Notes: generated by a model from the sequence alone, not told the origin. A stretch of 63,490 nt of DNA from Terriglobales bacterium (GCA_015654835.1 JAATGG010000266.1:1-63490); one strand, 5' to 3'. Positions 44,553 to 53,847 are shown, counted from the first letter of the stretch. Numbers and translations: made by a program.

Positions 44553-45931
44553 TCTTCCTCCTGAAATCTTTTTTGAACTGCGCGATAGCGCGAACGGATT
44601 TCTGCGGCCAGCGGGTGCCGGCCATCTTCCATGACAAACCTGCCCGCTACGGCAACATCGCGAATTGCCGAGCGGCTCAATACAAAAACTGCCTGCGCGG
44701 CCAGTGAGTCTAGGTCCGCGCCCAAGATGGCCAGGTCATCGAGATCGGCGGTAAAGAAATCTGCCGGCTCGCCCGCAGCCAGTTTGCCGCCGGCAATTCC
44801 TAAAGCCCGATAACCCGCAGCCGTAGCGGAATCGAACAGCCGCGCTGCAATATCTTCGCCGCCGATGCCGTCAAGAATGCCCCGCTCCCGCTGCTGCAGC
44901 CGCAGGTGATATTCGTTCTGCCGGGCATCCTCCAATATATCGATTTGCGCCTGGCTGTCCGTGCCGAATGCGACTGGAATGCCCAACCGCGCCGTTCTGT
45001 CTGCCGGAAAGATGCCATCGCCGAGGTTGCGTTCCGTCGTGGGGCACGAGCAGATCGTGCTCCCCAGTGCCGCAACCTGCCGAAACTCGGCATCGGTCAA
45101 ATGGATTGCATGAACGAGAGTCGTGCGCGAATCGAGAATCCCATGCTCAGCCGCCAGCGAAACCGGGGTCTGCCCATACTCCGCGAGACAGGCCTCATTC
45201 TCGGCCGGCTGCTCGGAGATATGCATGTGCAGCGGCAGTTCCTTTGCGCGGGCAAAGGCAGAGATCTCTTTCAGCACCGATAGCGGAACCGCCCGAATGC
45301 TGTGCGGCGCAGCGCCCACCGTGACTCCAGGCCTGCCTGCGGCGGCGTGCTGCAGCGCTTCAAGGCTGCGCAAATAATTCGTCCCGTCTTCATAGAAACG
45401 GCGCTGGCCGGGATGCGGCTCCCGCCGATAGCCGGCGCGCAGATAGGCGGTGCGCAACAGGCAGATGCGGATGCCTACCGACTCCGCCGCGCGCATGACC
45501 GCAAGCGCCAACGTGTTCGGGTCGGCATAGGGCTGGCCTACCGGATCGTTATGCAGGTAGTGGAACTCGCCGACGACCGTGATGCCCGCCGCCAGCATCT
45601 CCAGGAACGTTACCCGCGCCACATCGTAGATGTCTTCCGGCGACACAAAGCCTGCCGCACGGTACATCTGCTCGCGCCAAGTCCAGAATGTATCGCCGCC
45701 ACTGATCCTGCCTTCGGCGCGGGCGCGAAACAGCCGTTGAAACGTGTGCGAATGGGTGTTCGCCAGCCCCGGCAACAGGGCCTTTCCGGCGAGACGAACG
45801 ATTTCCGCATCGGAAACGGTTTCCGCGGGCGCTATCCCCATCACGCGCCCATCATGCCCCACAAGCAGCCCCGCGCCTGCGTGCGCGCGTCCTTCGGCAA
45901 ACAGCAAATCCGGTAAATAGAGTCGTACCAC
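44549..45931 (-). CDS. hutF: formiminoglutamate deiminase HutF
   Basis: Converts N-formimino-glutamate to N-formyl-glutamate, the five-step branch of histidine degradation. 460 residues of the amidohydrolase superfamily: [19 protein letters not shown] with the His-x-His zinc site, [27 protein letters not shown] and [17 protein letters not shown] match HutF rather than chlorohydrolases or guanine deaminase. GTG start at 45931 with GAGG seven bases upstream. First gene of the hutF-hutU-hutI-M20 operon. Confidence 0.93.
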   Translation of the reverse strand: MVRLYLPDLLFAEGRAHAGAGLLVGHDGRVMGIAPAETVSDAEIVRLAGKALLPGLANTHSHTFQRLFRARAEGRISGGDTFWTWREQMYRAAGFVSPEDIYDVARVTFLEMLAAGITVVGEFHYLHNDPVGQPYADPNTLALAVMRAAESVGIRICLLRTAYLRAGYRREPHPGQRRFYEDGTNYLRSLEALQHAAAGRPGVTVGAAPHSIRAVPLSVLKEISAFARAKELPLHMHISEQPAENEACLAEYGQTPVSLAAEHGILDSRTTLVHAIHLTDAEFRQVAALGSTICSCPTTERNLGDGIFPADRTARLGIPVAFGTDSQAQIDILEDARQNEYHLRLQQRERGILDGIGGEDIAARLFDSATAAGYRALGIAGGKLAAGEPADFFTADLDDLAILGADLDSLAAQAVFVLSRSAIRDVAVAGRFVMEDGRHPLAAEIRSRYRAVQKRFQEEE

Positions 45932-45958
45932 GGTAGTCCTCGGCGGTTACCCAGGATA

Positions 45959-46825
45959 CTACCCGCGAGGAGACATTTCCCAAAGAGACAATCGCCTGTT
46001 TCCTTCGCCCGCTGCCTTGGATTGGTGCGTGATATGCGCAATTTGAAGCGGATTCGATGACGAAGCAAACTCCAGACCGGTTTCACTGGCCACGGGCCTG
46101 CGTCCCAGATCCCCCGGCATGGAAAACACGGGCATAACCGGCTGCTGCTGAGGTTTTCCCTCTGCGTGGGGAAAACCAAGTATTGCCCCGATCCCGCTGC
46201 TGGTTCGGGCCGCAGCCACGCCGAGCATCAGCTTCCACAGGAGGGAAAATAAGATACGGGCCGTTCTGAGCATTACATCGAAATCACTCCACATCGTGGC
46301 GCGCTTCATGTAGGCCAAAGAGATCCGAATCTTGTCCGGTGCAATCACCGTTTTGAAATAGCGCACCGGATTTCGAACCGAAGCCAATATTTCAGCTTCC
46401 CGGCAATACTTCAGCGAGGCCGGGTCGGTAAGGCCCGGGCGCACCTTTAGCAACTCACGATAGGCGGCGTCGAACTCCCGCGCCAATTCCGGAATCACGG
46501 GACGGGGGCCGACCAGGCTCATATCGCCTCGCAGGATATTCCACAGTTGGGGCAGCTCGTCGAATTTAAACCGGCGCAGCCATTGCCCAGGGCGCGTGAT
46601 TCGCGGATCCGCTCCAATGGTGATGGGCGAGCCATGGCTGTCAATGCTCATGGTGCGTAGTTTCAGCAGTTCAAAACGCCGGAACCGGAGCCCCATGCGA
46701 GTCTGCCGAAACAGCACAGGTCCACGAGAATCGAGCTTGATAAGGATTGCCGAGAGAATCAAGAGCGGCAAAGTAAGCGCGAAGAGAAAACCTGCCAGGA
46801 TAACGTCCACAGTGCGTTTGATCAC
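45959..46825 (-). CDS. undecaprenyl-phosphate sugar-1-phosphate transferase (bacterial sugar transferase family)
   Basis: Phosphoglycosyl transferase that starts polysaccharide repeat units by moving a sugar phosphate to undecaprenyl phosphate. A single N-terminal re-entrant hydrophobic segment (VDVILAGFLFALTLPLLIL) is followed by the catalytic region: SRGPVLFRQTRMG, LKLRTM, RRFKFDELPQLWNIL (Asp-Glu dyad) and MSLVGPRPVIPEL. It is the minimal form without the four-helix WbaP N-terminal domain. A C-terminal extension of about 80 residues after the core is variable and Pro/Ser-rich. It lies 27 bases before hutF on the same strand but belongs functionally to the polysaccharide genes at 25-39 kb. 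Confidence 0.9.
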   Translation of the reverse strand: MIKRTVDVILAGFLFALTLPLLILSAILIKLDSRGPVLFRQTRMGLRFRRFELLKLRTMSIDSHGSPITIGADPRITRPGQWLRRFKFDELPQLWNILRGDMSLVGPRPVIPELAREFDAAYRELLKVRPGLTDPASLKYCREAEILASVRNPVRYFKTVIAPDKIRISLAYMKRATMWSDFDVMLRTARILFSLLWKLMLGVAAARTSSGIGAILGFPHAEGKPQQQPVMPVFSMPGDLGRRPVASETGLEFASSSNPLQIAHITHQSKAAGEGNRRLSLWEMSPRG

Positions 46826-47369
46826 GAGTCCTCCGGCTTCAGCGCCTTGTCTCGATTACCGAGATAAGGGTGCGGCAGAAAAGCGCGCTCAGCGTGCCAG
46901 GAGTTTTATGGCCTGTTCCGGATCAAACGATACCGCGTGTGCGAACCGCTGCATCCGCTCCCGTGCTTGTGCCCAAGACGTTTTCCCATCGTGACAACGC
47001 AGAGATCTTCTTTTTGACTAGATTTCCACATGTCCCAAAACGATTCAGTATCGTGAGGAAAGCACAAGCTGGGAAAAATAGTCAATCCGTTAAGTGACAA
47101 TAGGAAAACTTTCTTTTAACTTTTTACAAGGAAGTAGTAACGGTGGGGGGCTCTTGCGCGCAGGAATAAGGGACTTCATATCGTCTTCTAGCCATTTAAG
47201 CTGTTTAAAATCATTCATATATGGAATTTATTTACCATATCGCAGACTACCTTCGGACATGATCGCTATTTTTTAGCAAAATAGGCATTGAACTTGCAAC
47301 ATTAAGAAATCTTCTTGCGACAAGGCGGCGCTCCTGTTGGAACTTCGACAGGTCGCCGCCTTGCCCGTC
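46826..47369. other. intergenic region upstream of the sugar transferase
   Basis: 544 bp with no convincing gene. On the minus strand, a short stretch ending near 46890 reads SWAQARERMQRFAHAV and DPEQAIKLLAR before a stop. This resembles the last helix of a GT4 glycosyltransferase but has no start codon and is preceded by stops, so at most it is a gene remnant. The region 47000-47280 is AT-rich and probably holds promoters. Confidence 0.4.
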
Positions 47370-48176
47370 TCAGCCGAAATCGCTGCCGTTATCCGAGCCG
47401 CCGTCGTCAAAGCTGGTGGAGTCATCGAGGCTGCTTTCGTCGTAACTGCCCTGGTCGTCCCCCATGTTGTCGTCGCCGGCCGAGGTATCGTAGCTGGCGT
47501 CTGTGAACTGCGCGCCGCCGCGGTCGCCGGATTCGCGAAAATGTTGCTCTCCGCCCCGACCTCCGCCGGGCTCGTCGTAATAGTTGTTGACGACGGTTTC
47601 TTCAATGGGACGTTCGAAGCCGCCGCCCATCATGCCAGGGCCCATGCCGAAGCCTGGCTCTCCCCAGCCATAGCCGCCGCCATGTCCGCCGAGCCCGTGC
47701 AGCACAGACTCTACGCCTTCAAAAGCCAGCGCCCCGGCAGCAACTCCGGCAGCCGTCTGCATGGCGCCGCGCAAAAAGCTCGACTGGCCTGACGGAATCG
47801 GAGCATATTGGGGCTGCTGGTACTGGTATTGCGGCTGCCCGTAGGGCGGAGGCGGAGCGGGCTGCGCGTAAACCGGCTGCTGCGGAGGCGCCGGTTCAGG
47901 GTCGCGGTGCCCCAACAGGCTGCCCAAAAAGCTGGTAGCGTGAGCCGGTTGCCGTGCCTGCTGCACTTGCTGCTGCAGTTGCGTTACCTGAGCCCGCGCC
48001 TGCCCCAGCGCAATGTCCTGCACCAGAACCGTCTGCGCCAAAATATAAAGCGCATCCGGATTGTTTCCCAATTCGCGGTTCAACAGGTTTTCCGCGTCGG
48101 GGTCTTTTTCCTGCAATTGTGTCGAATTCACTCGCTGGACCAGCGACTGCAATAGCTGTTCTTCCTGGGGAGTCAC
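47370..48176 (-). CDS. DUF2076 family protein
   Basis: 268 residues. The N-terminal 90 residues (MTPQEEQLLQSLVQRV, LYILAQTVLVQDIALGQA, QVTQLQQQVQQAR) match the helical start of DUF2076. The middle is Pro/Gln/Tyr-rich, then FLRGAMQTAAGVAAGALAFEGV gives the typical single hydrophobic segment, followed by a Gly-rich and a very acidic Ser/Asp tail. Function is unknown; the family is described only as a possible periplasmic ligand-binding sensor. No neighbour gives a clue. Confidence 0.8.
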   Translation of the reverse strand: MTPQEEQLLQSLVQRVNSTQLQEKDPDAENLLNRELGNNPDALYILAQTVLVQDIALGQARAQVTQLQQQVQQARQPAHATSFLGSLLGHRDPEPAPPQQPVYAQPAPPPPYGQPQYQYQQPQYAPIPSGQSSFLRGAMQTAAGVAAGALAFEGVESVLHGLGGHGGGYGWGEPGFGMGPGMMGGGFERPIEETVVNNYYDEPGGGRGGEQHFRESGDRGGAQFTDASYDTSAGDDNMGDDQGSYDESSLDDSTSFDDGGSDNGSDFG

Positions 48177-48320
48177 GCATCAACCTCCGGCGGCCTATCC
48201 TTCACGAGCCAGCCGCCTCTCAGCATTGAGACGCAAGCCAGCCGTCAAAGTTGCTCGCCTTCTTTAAATACGCAGAGGGAGCCGCGACAGTTCCGGAGAA
48301 CGCGGGTCCCGGCTTTCGAA

Positions 48321-49442
48321 CTAGACCAGCGCAAATGCGCGGATCGTCTCTTTACGCACGGTGAGCCGCTCGACCAGGTCGGTACGAACCTCATATCCGC
48401 GCCCCGGCGTGTCGGGAATCGCGATCTCGCCGGCCGGGGAGACAGTGACTTCGGGCTCGATAATGTCTTCTTCCCAATAACGAGCGGAAGCCGACACATC
48501 GCCGGGCAGGGTAAAGTTTTCAAGCGATGACAGGGCGATATTGTGCGAGCGTCCAATGCCGGACTCCAACATGCCGCCGCACCACACCGGAATGCCGCGC
48601 TCCTGCGCCGCATTGTGCACGGCGATGGCCTCGGAGAAGCCTCCCACGCGACCGAGCTTGACGTTGATGACTTTGCAGGATTCCATTTCGATGGCGGCCA
48701 GGGCGTCGCGGCGGTTATGGATGGATTCGTCCAGACAGATGGGAGTTTCGAGGCGTTTTTGCAGCATGGAGTGGTAGTAGAAGTCGTCGTGCCAGAGAGG
48801 CTGCTCGATCATCAACAGATCGAAGGCATCGAAGGCGGCCAGATGATCGGTGTCTCTGAGCCGGTATGCCGAATTCGCATCGCAACTGAGCGTGATACCC
48901 GGCCATCGATTGCGCACCCGCTCGAAGACCTCGATGTCCCAGCCCGGCTTGCACTTGAGCTTGATGCGCTGATAACCGGCCGCCAGTTCCTTCTCAATCA
49001 GGTCCAGCAGTTCAGAGATCGAGGGCTGGATGCCCAGAGAGACGCCACATGGAATCGTGTCGCGCACGCCACCCAGCAGACGGGAAAGCGATACGCCCTC
49101 GCGCTGTGCTTCCAGGTCCCAAATGGCATTCTCCAGGGTGGCCTTGGCCATGCGGTTGCCGCGCACCTGGCGGAAAATGCGCGGGCATTTTCCCCCGTGC
49201 TCGGGCGACTCGGCAGCCAGCATCGGCCCCAGTTCGTTGACGATAACCTGCCAGGCGCTATCGGTCGATTCACCGGAGAAGAAAGGGCGCTCGCCGGCTG
49301 TGCATTCACCCCAGCCGGTCAGCCCTTCGGATTTGATTTCGGCGAGCAGAATTCTCCGTTCGCGGGTAACGCCAAAACTGGTCTCGAAGGGACGCACCAG
49401 GGGCAGGTGCAGTTCACGCAGAATGATTCCGTCAATTCTCAT
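48321..49442 (-). CDS. menC: enolase-superfamily o-succinylbenzoate synthase / N-succinylamino acid racemase
   Basis: 373 residues. N-terminal capping domain (RIDGIILRELHLPLVRPFETSFG, by core LVRPFETSFG) and a barrel with the catalytic set: IKLKCKPG (K-x-K base), SCDANSAY, MIEQPL and CLDESIHN (metal Asp-Glu-Asp), and VKLGRVGG (second Lys). This is the MenC subfamily whose members make o-succinylbenzoate for menaquinone, racemise N-succinyl amino acids, or both. No other men gene is near, and an acetyltransferase-like GNAT gene lies directly upstream, which favours the racemase role. The symbol is therefore tentative. Confidence 0.85.
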   Translation of the reverse strand: MRIDGIILRELHLPLVRPFETSFGVTRERRILLAEIKSEGLTGWGECTAGERPFFSGESTDSAWQVIVNELGPMLAAESPEHGGKCPRIFRQVRGNRMAKATLENAIWDLEAQREGVSLSRLLGGVRDTIPCGVSLGIQPSISELLDLIEKELAAGYQRIKLKCKPGWDIEVFERVRNRWPGITLSCDANSAYRLRDTDHLAAFDAFDLLMIEQPLWHDDFYYHSMLQKRLETPICLDESIHNRRDALAAIEMESCKVINVKLGRVGGFSEAIAVHNAAQERGIPVWCGGMLESGIGRSHNIALSSLENFTLPGDVSASARYWEEDIIEPEVTVSPAGEIAIPDTPGRGYEVRTDLVERLTVRKETIRAFALV

Positions 49443-49548
49443 AATTTTTTGAGTTCCTTGAGGCTACAGCATTTCCCGTCGATGGAACGATAGGAAGCCA
49501 CAAACCTTGAGCCGGATGCGACCACCCACGATAACGGCCTTGATCGAT

Positions 49549-50382
49549 TCACGGTCGTACCTGTACGCGATCCCTGTAAATGCTCCCGGGGGCCTGCTTC
49601 TGCCGAGCCAGAGGGCCCAGTTCGAAGACGCCGTTTCCTTCCGAATCCCGCAGGAAGCCGACGACGGCCAACCCCTGGGAAAATGCCTGTTGAAACTTGC
49701 CGCGGTTCTCCAACTGAACTGCGAGAGCCCGATCCCGGTCCACTTCAGAAGCCTTCCACCGATAAATGGAGGCTGGGACGAGGATGCGTTCCTCGATTGC
49801 GTGCGCGACCGCCGGGCGTCCCTTCAGAATTGCCTCAACCCTGGGCGAGTCAAGCTCCCACTCGGCCACCAAACGATCTGTCGGCAGTCCACCCTGCAGT
49901 CGAGATGAGGATACACCATAAAAATTCACGCGGTAACTACAAACCACAGCTCCCAGCTTGTGGATATTGAGGAAAGCATTTTTGATCTCAAGGGGATCGA
50001 AGGTCCACTCCATGTGACGAATTCCGCGGGAAAGCGCCTCGGCGCGTTGCTCCAGCTTGAGTTTGGCGCCTAATCCGCGATTGCGGTAGCTCTCACGCAC
50101 CGCCAGCATGTGCGAGTGCAGATACGCGCGGGGCTCGCCGTCTCCGCTCTTGATGCCCGGCAAAGACATGGCGAAGCCCACCATCGACTCTGCCCCGCCC
50201 CGTGGCGAAGCGCCGGGAATCTCGGTGTCGAACGCGCCAATCACCTGGCCGCCGATCTTTTTCGCCAGCAGGAAGCCCTTGCGCGGCATGATGTCGCCGC
50301 TGTCGTAGCCCCAGGTCTCGACCTGGAGTTGAACGCAGGCCGCCAACTCGTCAAAGCCCTCGCAGTTGCGGATGACTATCAT
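49549..50382 (-). CDS. GNAT-family acyltransferase, COG3375-like
   Basis: 277 residues. Acetyl-CoA binding region: YLHSHMLAVRESYRNRGLGAKLK (core VRESYRNRGLGAKLK), after GGQVIGAFDTEIPG. IRHMEWTFDPLEIKNAFLNIHKLGA is characteristic of the COG3375 group. The ATG at 50382 overlaps the mazG stop (ATGA). The racemase gene follows after 106 bp on the same strand. In other bacteria GNAT enzymes encoded beside N-succinylamino acid racemase are N-succinyltransferases for D-amino acids; that role is inferred here. Confidence 0.82.
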   Translation of the reverse strand: MIVIRNCEGFDELAACVQLQVETWGYDSGDIMPRKGFLLAKKIGGQVIGAFDTEIPGASPRGGAESMVGFAMSLPGIKSGDGEPRAYLHSHMLAVRESYRNRGLGAKLKLEQRAEALSRGIRHMEWTFDPLEIKNAFLNIHKLGAVVCSYRVNFYGVSSSRLQGGLPTDRLVAEWELDSPRVEAILKGRPAVAHAIEERILVPASIYRWKASEVDRDRALAVQLENRGKFQQAFSQGLAVVGFLRDSEGNGVFELGPLARQKQAPGSIYRDRVQVRP

Positions 50383-51350
50383 TTCCGCACCTCCGGTTGA
50401 GCCTCGGACACCGCTTCCGCAGCCAATTTGCGCTTGGCGGCCGCCCATAGCGCTTCCAATTCGTCCGCGGAAAGTTCTTCCAGAGGACGCGAAGAGGCCA
50501 GTTCCATCTCCCGAAACCGCTGCCGAAAGCGCGCATTGCACCCGCGCAGCGCCATCTCCGCGTCTACATTCAAATGCCGGCCCAGATTGACGACGGTAAA
50601 CAGCAGATCGCCGAGTTCGGCCTCGACGGCGGGCTTGCGCGCCGGATCGGTCGATGCCGCCTCGACTTCCAACTCAGCGGTTTCTTCTGCCAGCTTCGGC
50701 AGCAGGTCGCGCCAGGTGGACCAGTCGAAACCGGCTTTCGCCGCCTTGGAGCCAAGCTTTGCGGCCTCGGCCAGCGCCGGCATGGCCCGTTGCACGCCGT
50801 CCAGCCGGGAAGGAGTCCTGTCGGCAGCTTCCTTTGCGTTGGCGGTGGTCTTTTTCTCAGCGGCCTTGATCTCGTCCCAGTTGCGGAGCACCGCCGCTGC
50901 CGAACCCGCCACCTTGGCGTCTACCTCGGCCAGATTGCCGGCAGCACGCGAAGCCTCTTCGCCAAAAACATGGGGATGGCGCCGCACCAGCTTCCGGTTC
51001 AAGTGGTCGAGCACGTCGGCAATCGTAAAGTGGCCTTCATTGGCTGCCATCTCGGCATAAAACAGCACCTGCAGCATCAAATCGCCCAATTCCTCGGCGA
51101 GATGCGGCCAGTCCCGGCGCTCGATAGCGTCGAAGACCTCGTAGGTCTCTTCCAATGTGTATTTACGAATGGAATCGAAGGATTGTTCGCGATCCCAGGG
51201 GCAGCCATCGGGAGCGCGAAGCCGCGCCATAATGGCCACGGATTGATCAAAAAGGGCCGCCGCCCGCGCCGGATCCGAAGTTAAAGCGTTCCGGGAAGCG
51301 GTTCGAGAAGGGGCTGGGTCTGAGGTGTGTCCGTCTCGAGCAACGTCCAT
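50379..51350 (-). CDS. mazG: nucleoside triphosphate pyrophosphohydrolase MazG
   Basis: House-cleaning enzyme that hydrolyses (d)NTPs to monophosphates. 323 residues with two MazG domains: the first has CPWDREQSFDSIRKYTLEETYEV and LAEELGDLMLQVLFYA (E-x2-E...E-x2-D metal motif), the second LAEETAELEVEAAS and VEAELGDLLFTVVNLGRHL. The linker holds a Lys/Ala-rich insertion (AAEKKTTANAKEAADRT). The ATG at 51350 follows AAGGGGG closely; an upstream in-frame start at 51389 is less likely. Coupled to the GNAT gene. Confidence 0.93.
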   Translation of the reverse strand: MDVARDGHTSDPAPSRTASRNALTSDPARAAALFDQSVAIMARLRAPDGCPWDREQSFDSIRKYTLEETYEVFDAIERRDWPHLAEELGDLMLQVLFYAEMAANEGHFTIADVLDHLNRKLVRRHPHVFGEEASRAAGNLAEVDAKVAGSAAAVLRNWDEIKAAEKKTTANAKEAADRTPSRLDGVQRAMPALAEAAKLGSKAAKAGFDWSTWRDLLPKLAEETAELEVEAASTDPARKPAVEAELGDLLFTVVNLGRHLNVDAEMALRGCNARFRQRFREMELASSRPLEELSADELEALWAAAKRKLAAEAVSEAQPEVRK

Positions 51351-51463
51351 CCCCCTTAGTCTACCCCTTGCGCGGTAACCGCGTCTCACTCAAGTGCGCC
51401 TTCCATGCGTCCGAGCGGTTACGATCGTGCGGACGTCTGCTCGCCGTATACTCGACCTCGCAC

Positions 51464-52372
51464 ATGATGCGCATTCTTGGAACCGGATTTGCCGCGCTGC
51501 TCGGGCTGGCCTTTGGCAGCTTTCTCAACGTGTGCCTCAGCCGCTGGCCCCAGAGCGAAAGCGTGGTCGAGCCGCGTTCCCACTGTCGCAATTGCATCCA
51601 TACACTCACTTGGTGGGAAAATATCCCGCTGCTGAGCTGGCTCGTTCTTCGTGGCCGCTGCCGCAACTGCCGGACCGTCATTCCTCTGCGCTATCCACTC
51701 GTTGAGTTCGCCGTGGGGGTCCTGTGGGCCATTGCCGCCTGGCAATCGCTGCAAGGCTTCTTCGATCCAGACTTATCGGTTCTCGCACTTTATGGCCAAC
51801 TGGCTACCCTGATCGGCCAGTTCATCTTCTATTGGCTGCTGGTTGCCCTGGCTCTGCTCGATGCCGAACATTTCTGGCTGCCTGACCGCCTCACCTTGCC
51901 CGGAACTGCTCTCGGCCTGATCTTCGCTCTTCTCGGCGCGGTTCTGGGCAGCTTTTCGACGGCACACGATTCTGTACCGCTCGCTCAGCGTGCGGTGGCG
52001 AGCGCCCTTGTCAGCAGTTTGCTGAACATCCTTGGGGCTGCCGCTCTCATTCTGTTGATTCGCTGGCTTTATTGGCTGCTGCGCCGGAGGGAGGGCCTGG
52101 GGCTCGGGGATGCCAAGCTGATGGCCTTGCTGGCCGCATGGCTTGGCTTGCCCGGCGCATTGCTCGCTTTTGGACTCGGTGTCGTGCTCGGCGCTTTGAT
52201 CGCCGTAGTCCTGCTGGTGCTCTCGGCGTCGAATCGAGCCGACACGAATCCGGCCCATCCGTGGGCTCTCAAGCGGCTCCCGCTCGGCACGTTTCTTTGT
52301 GCAGGCGGACTCATCGCCAGCTTTTGGGGCGAGCGCATCATCGCTGCGTATCTGCGCTGGGCCGGCTTCTAG
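51464..52372 (+). CDS. prepilin peptidase, type IV leader peptidase family A24
   Basis: Membrane aspartyl protease that cleaves and methylates prepilins or pseudopilins. About 302 residues. N-terminal LGLAFGSFLNVCLSRWP, then two Cys pairs (CRNC and CRNC) of the zinc-binding methylation domain. First catalytic Asp in ALLDAEHFWLPDRLTLPG, second in the GLGLGDAKLMAL motif. About eight membrane helices. ATG at 51464 or 51467. It stands alone: no pilin or secretion genes are nearby. Divergent from mazG. Confidence 0.92.
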   Translation: MMRILGTGFAALLGLAFGSFLNVCLSRWPQSESVVEPRSHCRNCIHTLTWWENIPLLSWLVLRGRCRNCRTVIPLRYPLVEFAVGVLWAIAAWQSLQGFFDPDLSVLALYGQLATLIGQFIFYWLLVALALLDAEHFWLPDRLTLPGTALGLIFALLGAVLGSFSTAHDSVPLAQRAVASALVSSLLNILGAAALILLIRWLYWLLRRREGLGLGDAKLMALLAAWLGLPGALLAFGLGVVLGALIAVVLLVLSASNRADTNPAHPWALKRLPLGTFLCAGGLIASFWGERIIAAYLRWAGF

Positions 52373-52393
52373 CAGCCTCTACCGACGCAGGTC

Positions 52394-53128
52394 CTATTTC
52401 GGACTCCCCGCATTCGCGAGATCGGGCTCTTTCAGGGCCTTGCGCGCATCTTTGCCGTGGCGGCTGTCGGGATCGTATTCGACGACCTTTTCGTAGTGAG
52501 TCCGTGCCTCGGCAAGATCTCCCAGGTGACGTTCGGCCTCTGCCAAGCCCCAATACACATCGGGATTTTCAGGGTCCAGCACCATGGCGGACTGGAAGCG
52601 CGAGAGCGCACCTTTCCAGTTTCCATTGGTCAGGTAATAGGTGCCGACACTGATGTCCTCGGGAGCATCTTCGTGGTGAGGCTCTTCTTTTTTCTTGCCG
52701 TTCTTGGGCACATCGGGCTCGGCCCCGGGCAGCAGTTTGTCCATGCCGGCGAAGCTGGAACTGGAGCTTGAACCGCCGTCTCCCTGGCTGCTTCCCTGAT
52801 TCGGTCCCCGGCCTGTCGAGGAAGCGCCCTCGTCGTCAGGGCTGCGGGCAGGGTCGGAATCCGCACCCGGAAGCGGGCTCGCGCCATTGTCAGCGCCGGC
52901 CGCCGCCGGATCCGCGGCGTTGGCGTTCGCAGGCAGCACCGGCACCGTGCTGGTGTCGTCGGGGAATGGATTGGCATCCTTCGCCGGCGGGGGAACTGGC
53001 TGCTGCGGATTGGCGGCCGGTTTCTGCGCATCGGCAGGCGGCTTGCTTTGCGCCGGAGCCTGCGCAATCATCGGCGCCGCCATCAGGCAGGCCGCACAAA
53101 TCAGCGCAATGTAGAAGCCCCTTTTCAT
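52394..53128 (-). CDS. secreted TPR-repeat protein
   Basis: 244 residues. A Sec signal peptide (MKRGFYIALICAACLMAA, cleavage after MIAQA) is followed by a Pro/Ala/Ser-rich low-complexity region to about residue 150, including a run of six Ser. The C-terminal 90 residues carry two TPR units: GTYYLTNGNWKGALSRFQSAMVLDPENPD (cores GNWKGALSRFQ and LDPENPD) and YWGLAEAERHLGDLAEARTHYEKVVEYDPDS (cores AEAERHLGDLAEA and EYDPDS). The ATG at 53128 starts the signal peptide. Probably periplasmic and protein-binding; partner unknown. Confidence 0.82.
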   Translation of the reverse strand: MKRGFYIALICAACLMAAPMIAQAPAQSKPPADAQKPAANPQQPVPPPAKDANPFPDDTSTVPVLPANANAADPAAAGADNGASPLPGADSDPARSPDDEGASSTGRGPNQGSSQGDGGSSSSSSFAGMDKLLPGAEPDVPKNGKKKEEPHHEDAPEDISVGTYYLTNGNWKGALSRFQSAMVLDPENPDVYWGLAEAERHLGDLAEARTHYEKVVEYDPDSRHGKDARKALKEPDLANAGSPK

Positions 53129-53319
53129 CGTGATTCGTCCTGCACCTTCAAGTCTCATGCCGTCAGATGGTAGGATGCGATCCATAGAGCATCTCCAGGT
53201 TTCCGCAGGCTCGACCCGGTCGGATTCTCCTGCGAGAGGATCTCAGTGACCAGCGCAGCGGACCACTCCTGAATATGCTGCGACATCACCTGCCATCAAG
53301 GAAAGCATCGCACATTCCC

Positions 53320-53847
53320 ATGGGACTTATCATCCGTTCGTCCGCCATTCACGCCGCAGGCTGCTATACCACCACTTCCGTGCGCAAAGGCACCCGCGTT
53401 GCCGAGTACACAGGCCGCCGGCTTTCAAAAGACGAGGCCGACGCCTGTTACGAGGATCAGCCCATCACCTACCTGTTTGGACTCGGCGACGGCTCGATCG
53501 TCATCGACGGCCACTGCGCAGCCATGTTCATCAACCATAGTTGCAACGCCAACTGCGAAACCAGTGAAGAAGACGATCGCGTCTGGATCACGGCGATCAA
53601 GGATATTGCCGCCGGCGAAGAGCTGACCTATGACTATTGTCTCTACGACGGTGGGGACGACGAGGCCATCTGTAACTGCGGCGCAGCCAACTGTCGCGGT
53701 ACCATGTACTCGAAAGAAGAGATTCGCCGTCGCAAGGCTGCCGCCAAAAAGGCGGCCAAGAAGAAGCGCAGCAAGCGCAAGACCGGCAAAAGCACCAGGC
53801 CGGCGAAAGGCAAAAGCACTAGAGCGGCGAAAAACGGAGCAGCGTGA
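53320..53847 (+). CDS. SET-domain protein-lysine methyltransferase with histone H1-like tail
   Basis: 175 residues. SET domain: AIHAAGCYTTTSVRKGTRV at the N-terminus, cofactor and active-site motif INHSCNANCE (72-80), ELTYDYCLYD (101-110), and a post-SET-like CNCGAANCRG (118-126) with three cysteines. Residues 129-175 are almost only Lys, Arg, Ala, Ser, Thr and Gly, with two copies of GKSTRxAK, like histone H1 or bacterial HU tails. The ATG at 53320 fits the domain edge; one at 53275 adds 15 residues. It could methylate a DNA-associated protein; substrate is unknown. Its stop overlaps the next gene's GTG. Confidence 0.85.
   Translation: MGLIIRSSAIHAAGCYTTTSVRKGTRVAEYTGRRLSKDEADACYEDQPITYLFGLGDGSIVIDGHCAAMFINHSCNANCETSEEDDRVWITAIKDIAAGEELTYDYCLYDGGDDEAICNCGAANCRGTMYSKEEIRRRKAAAKKAAKKKRSKRKTGKSTRPAKGKSTRAAKNGAA

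Noticed and set aside
46889-46990. Possible glycosyltransferase C-terminal remnant on the minus strand (SWAQARERMQRF)
   Set aside because: Only about 33 codons, no start, stops upstream and no donor-domain motif; too short to separate from chance.
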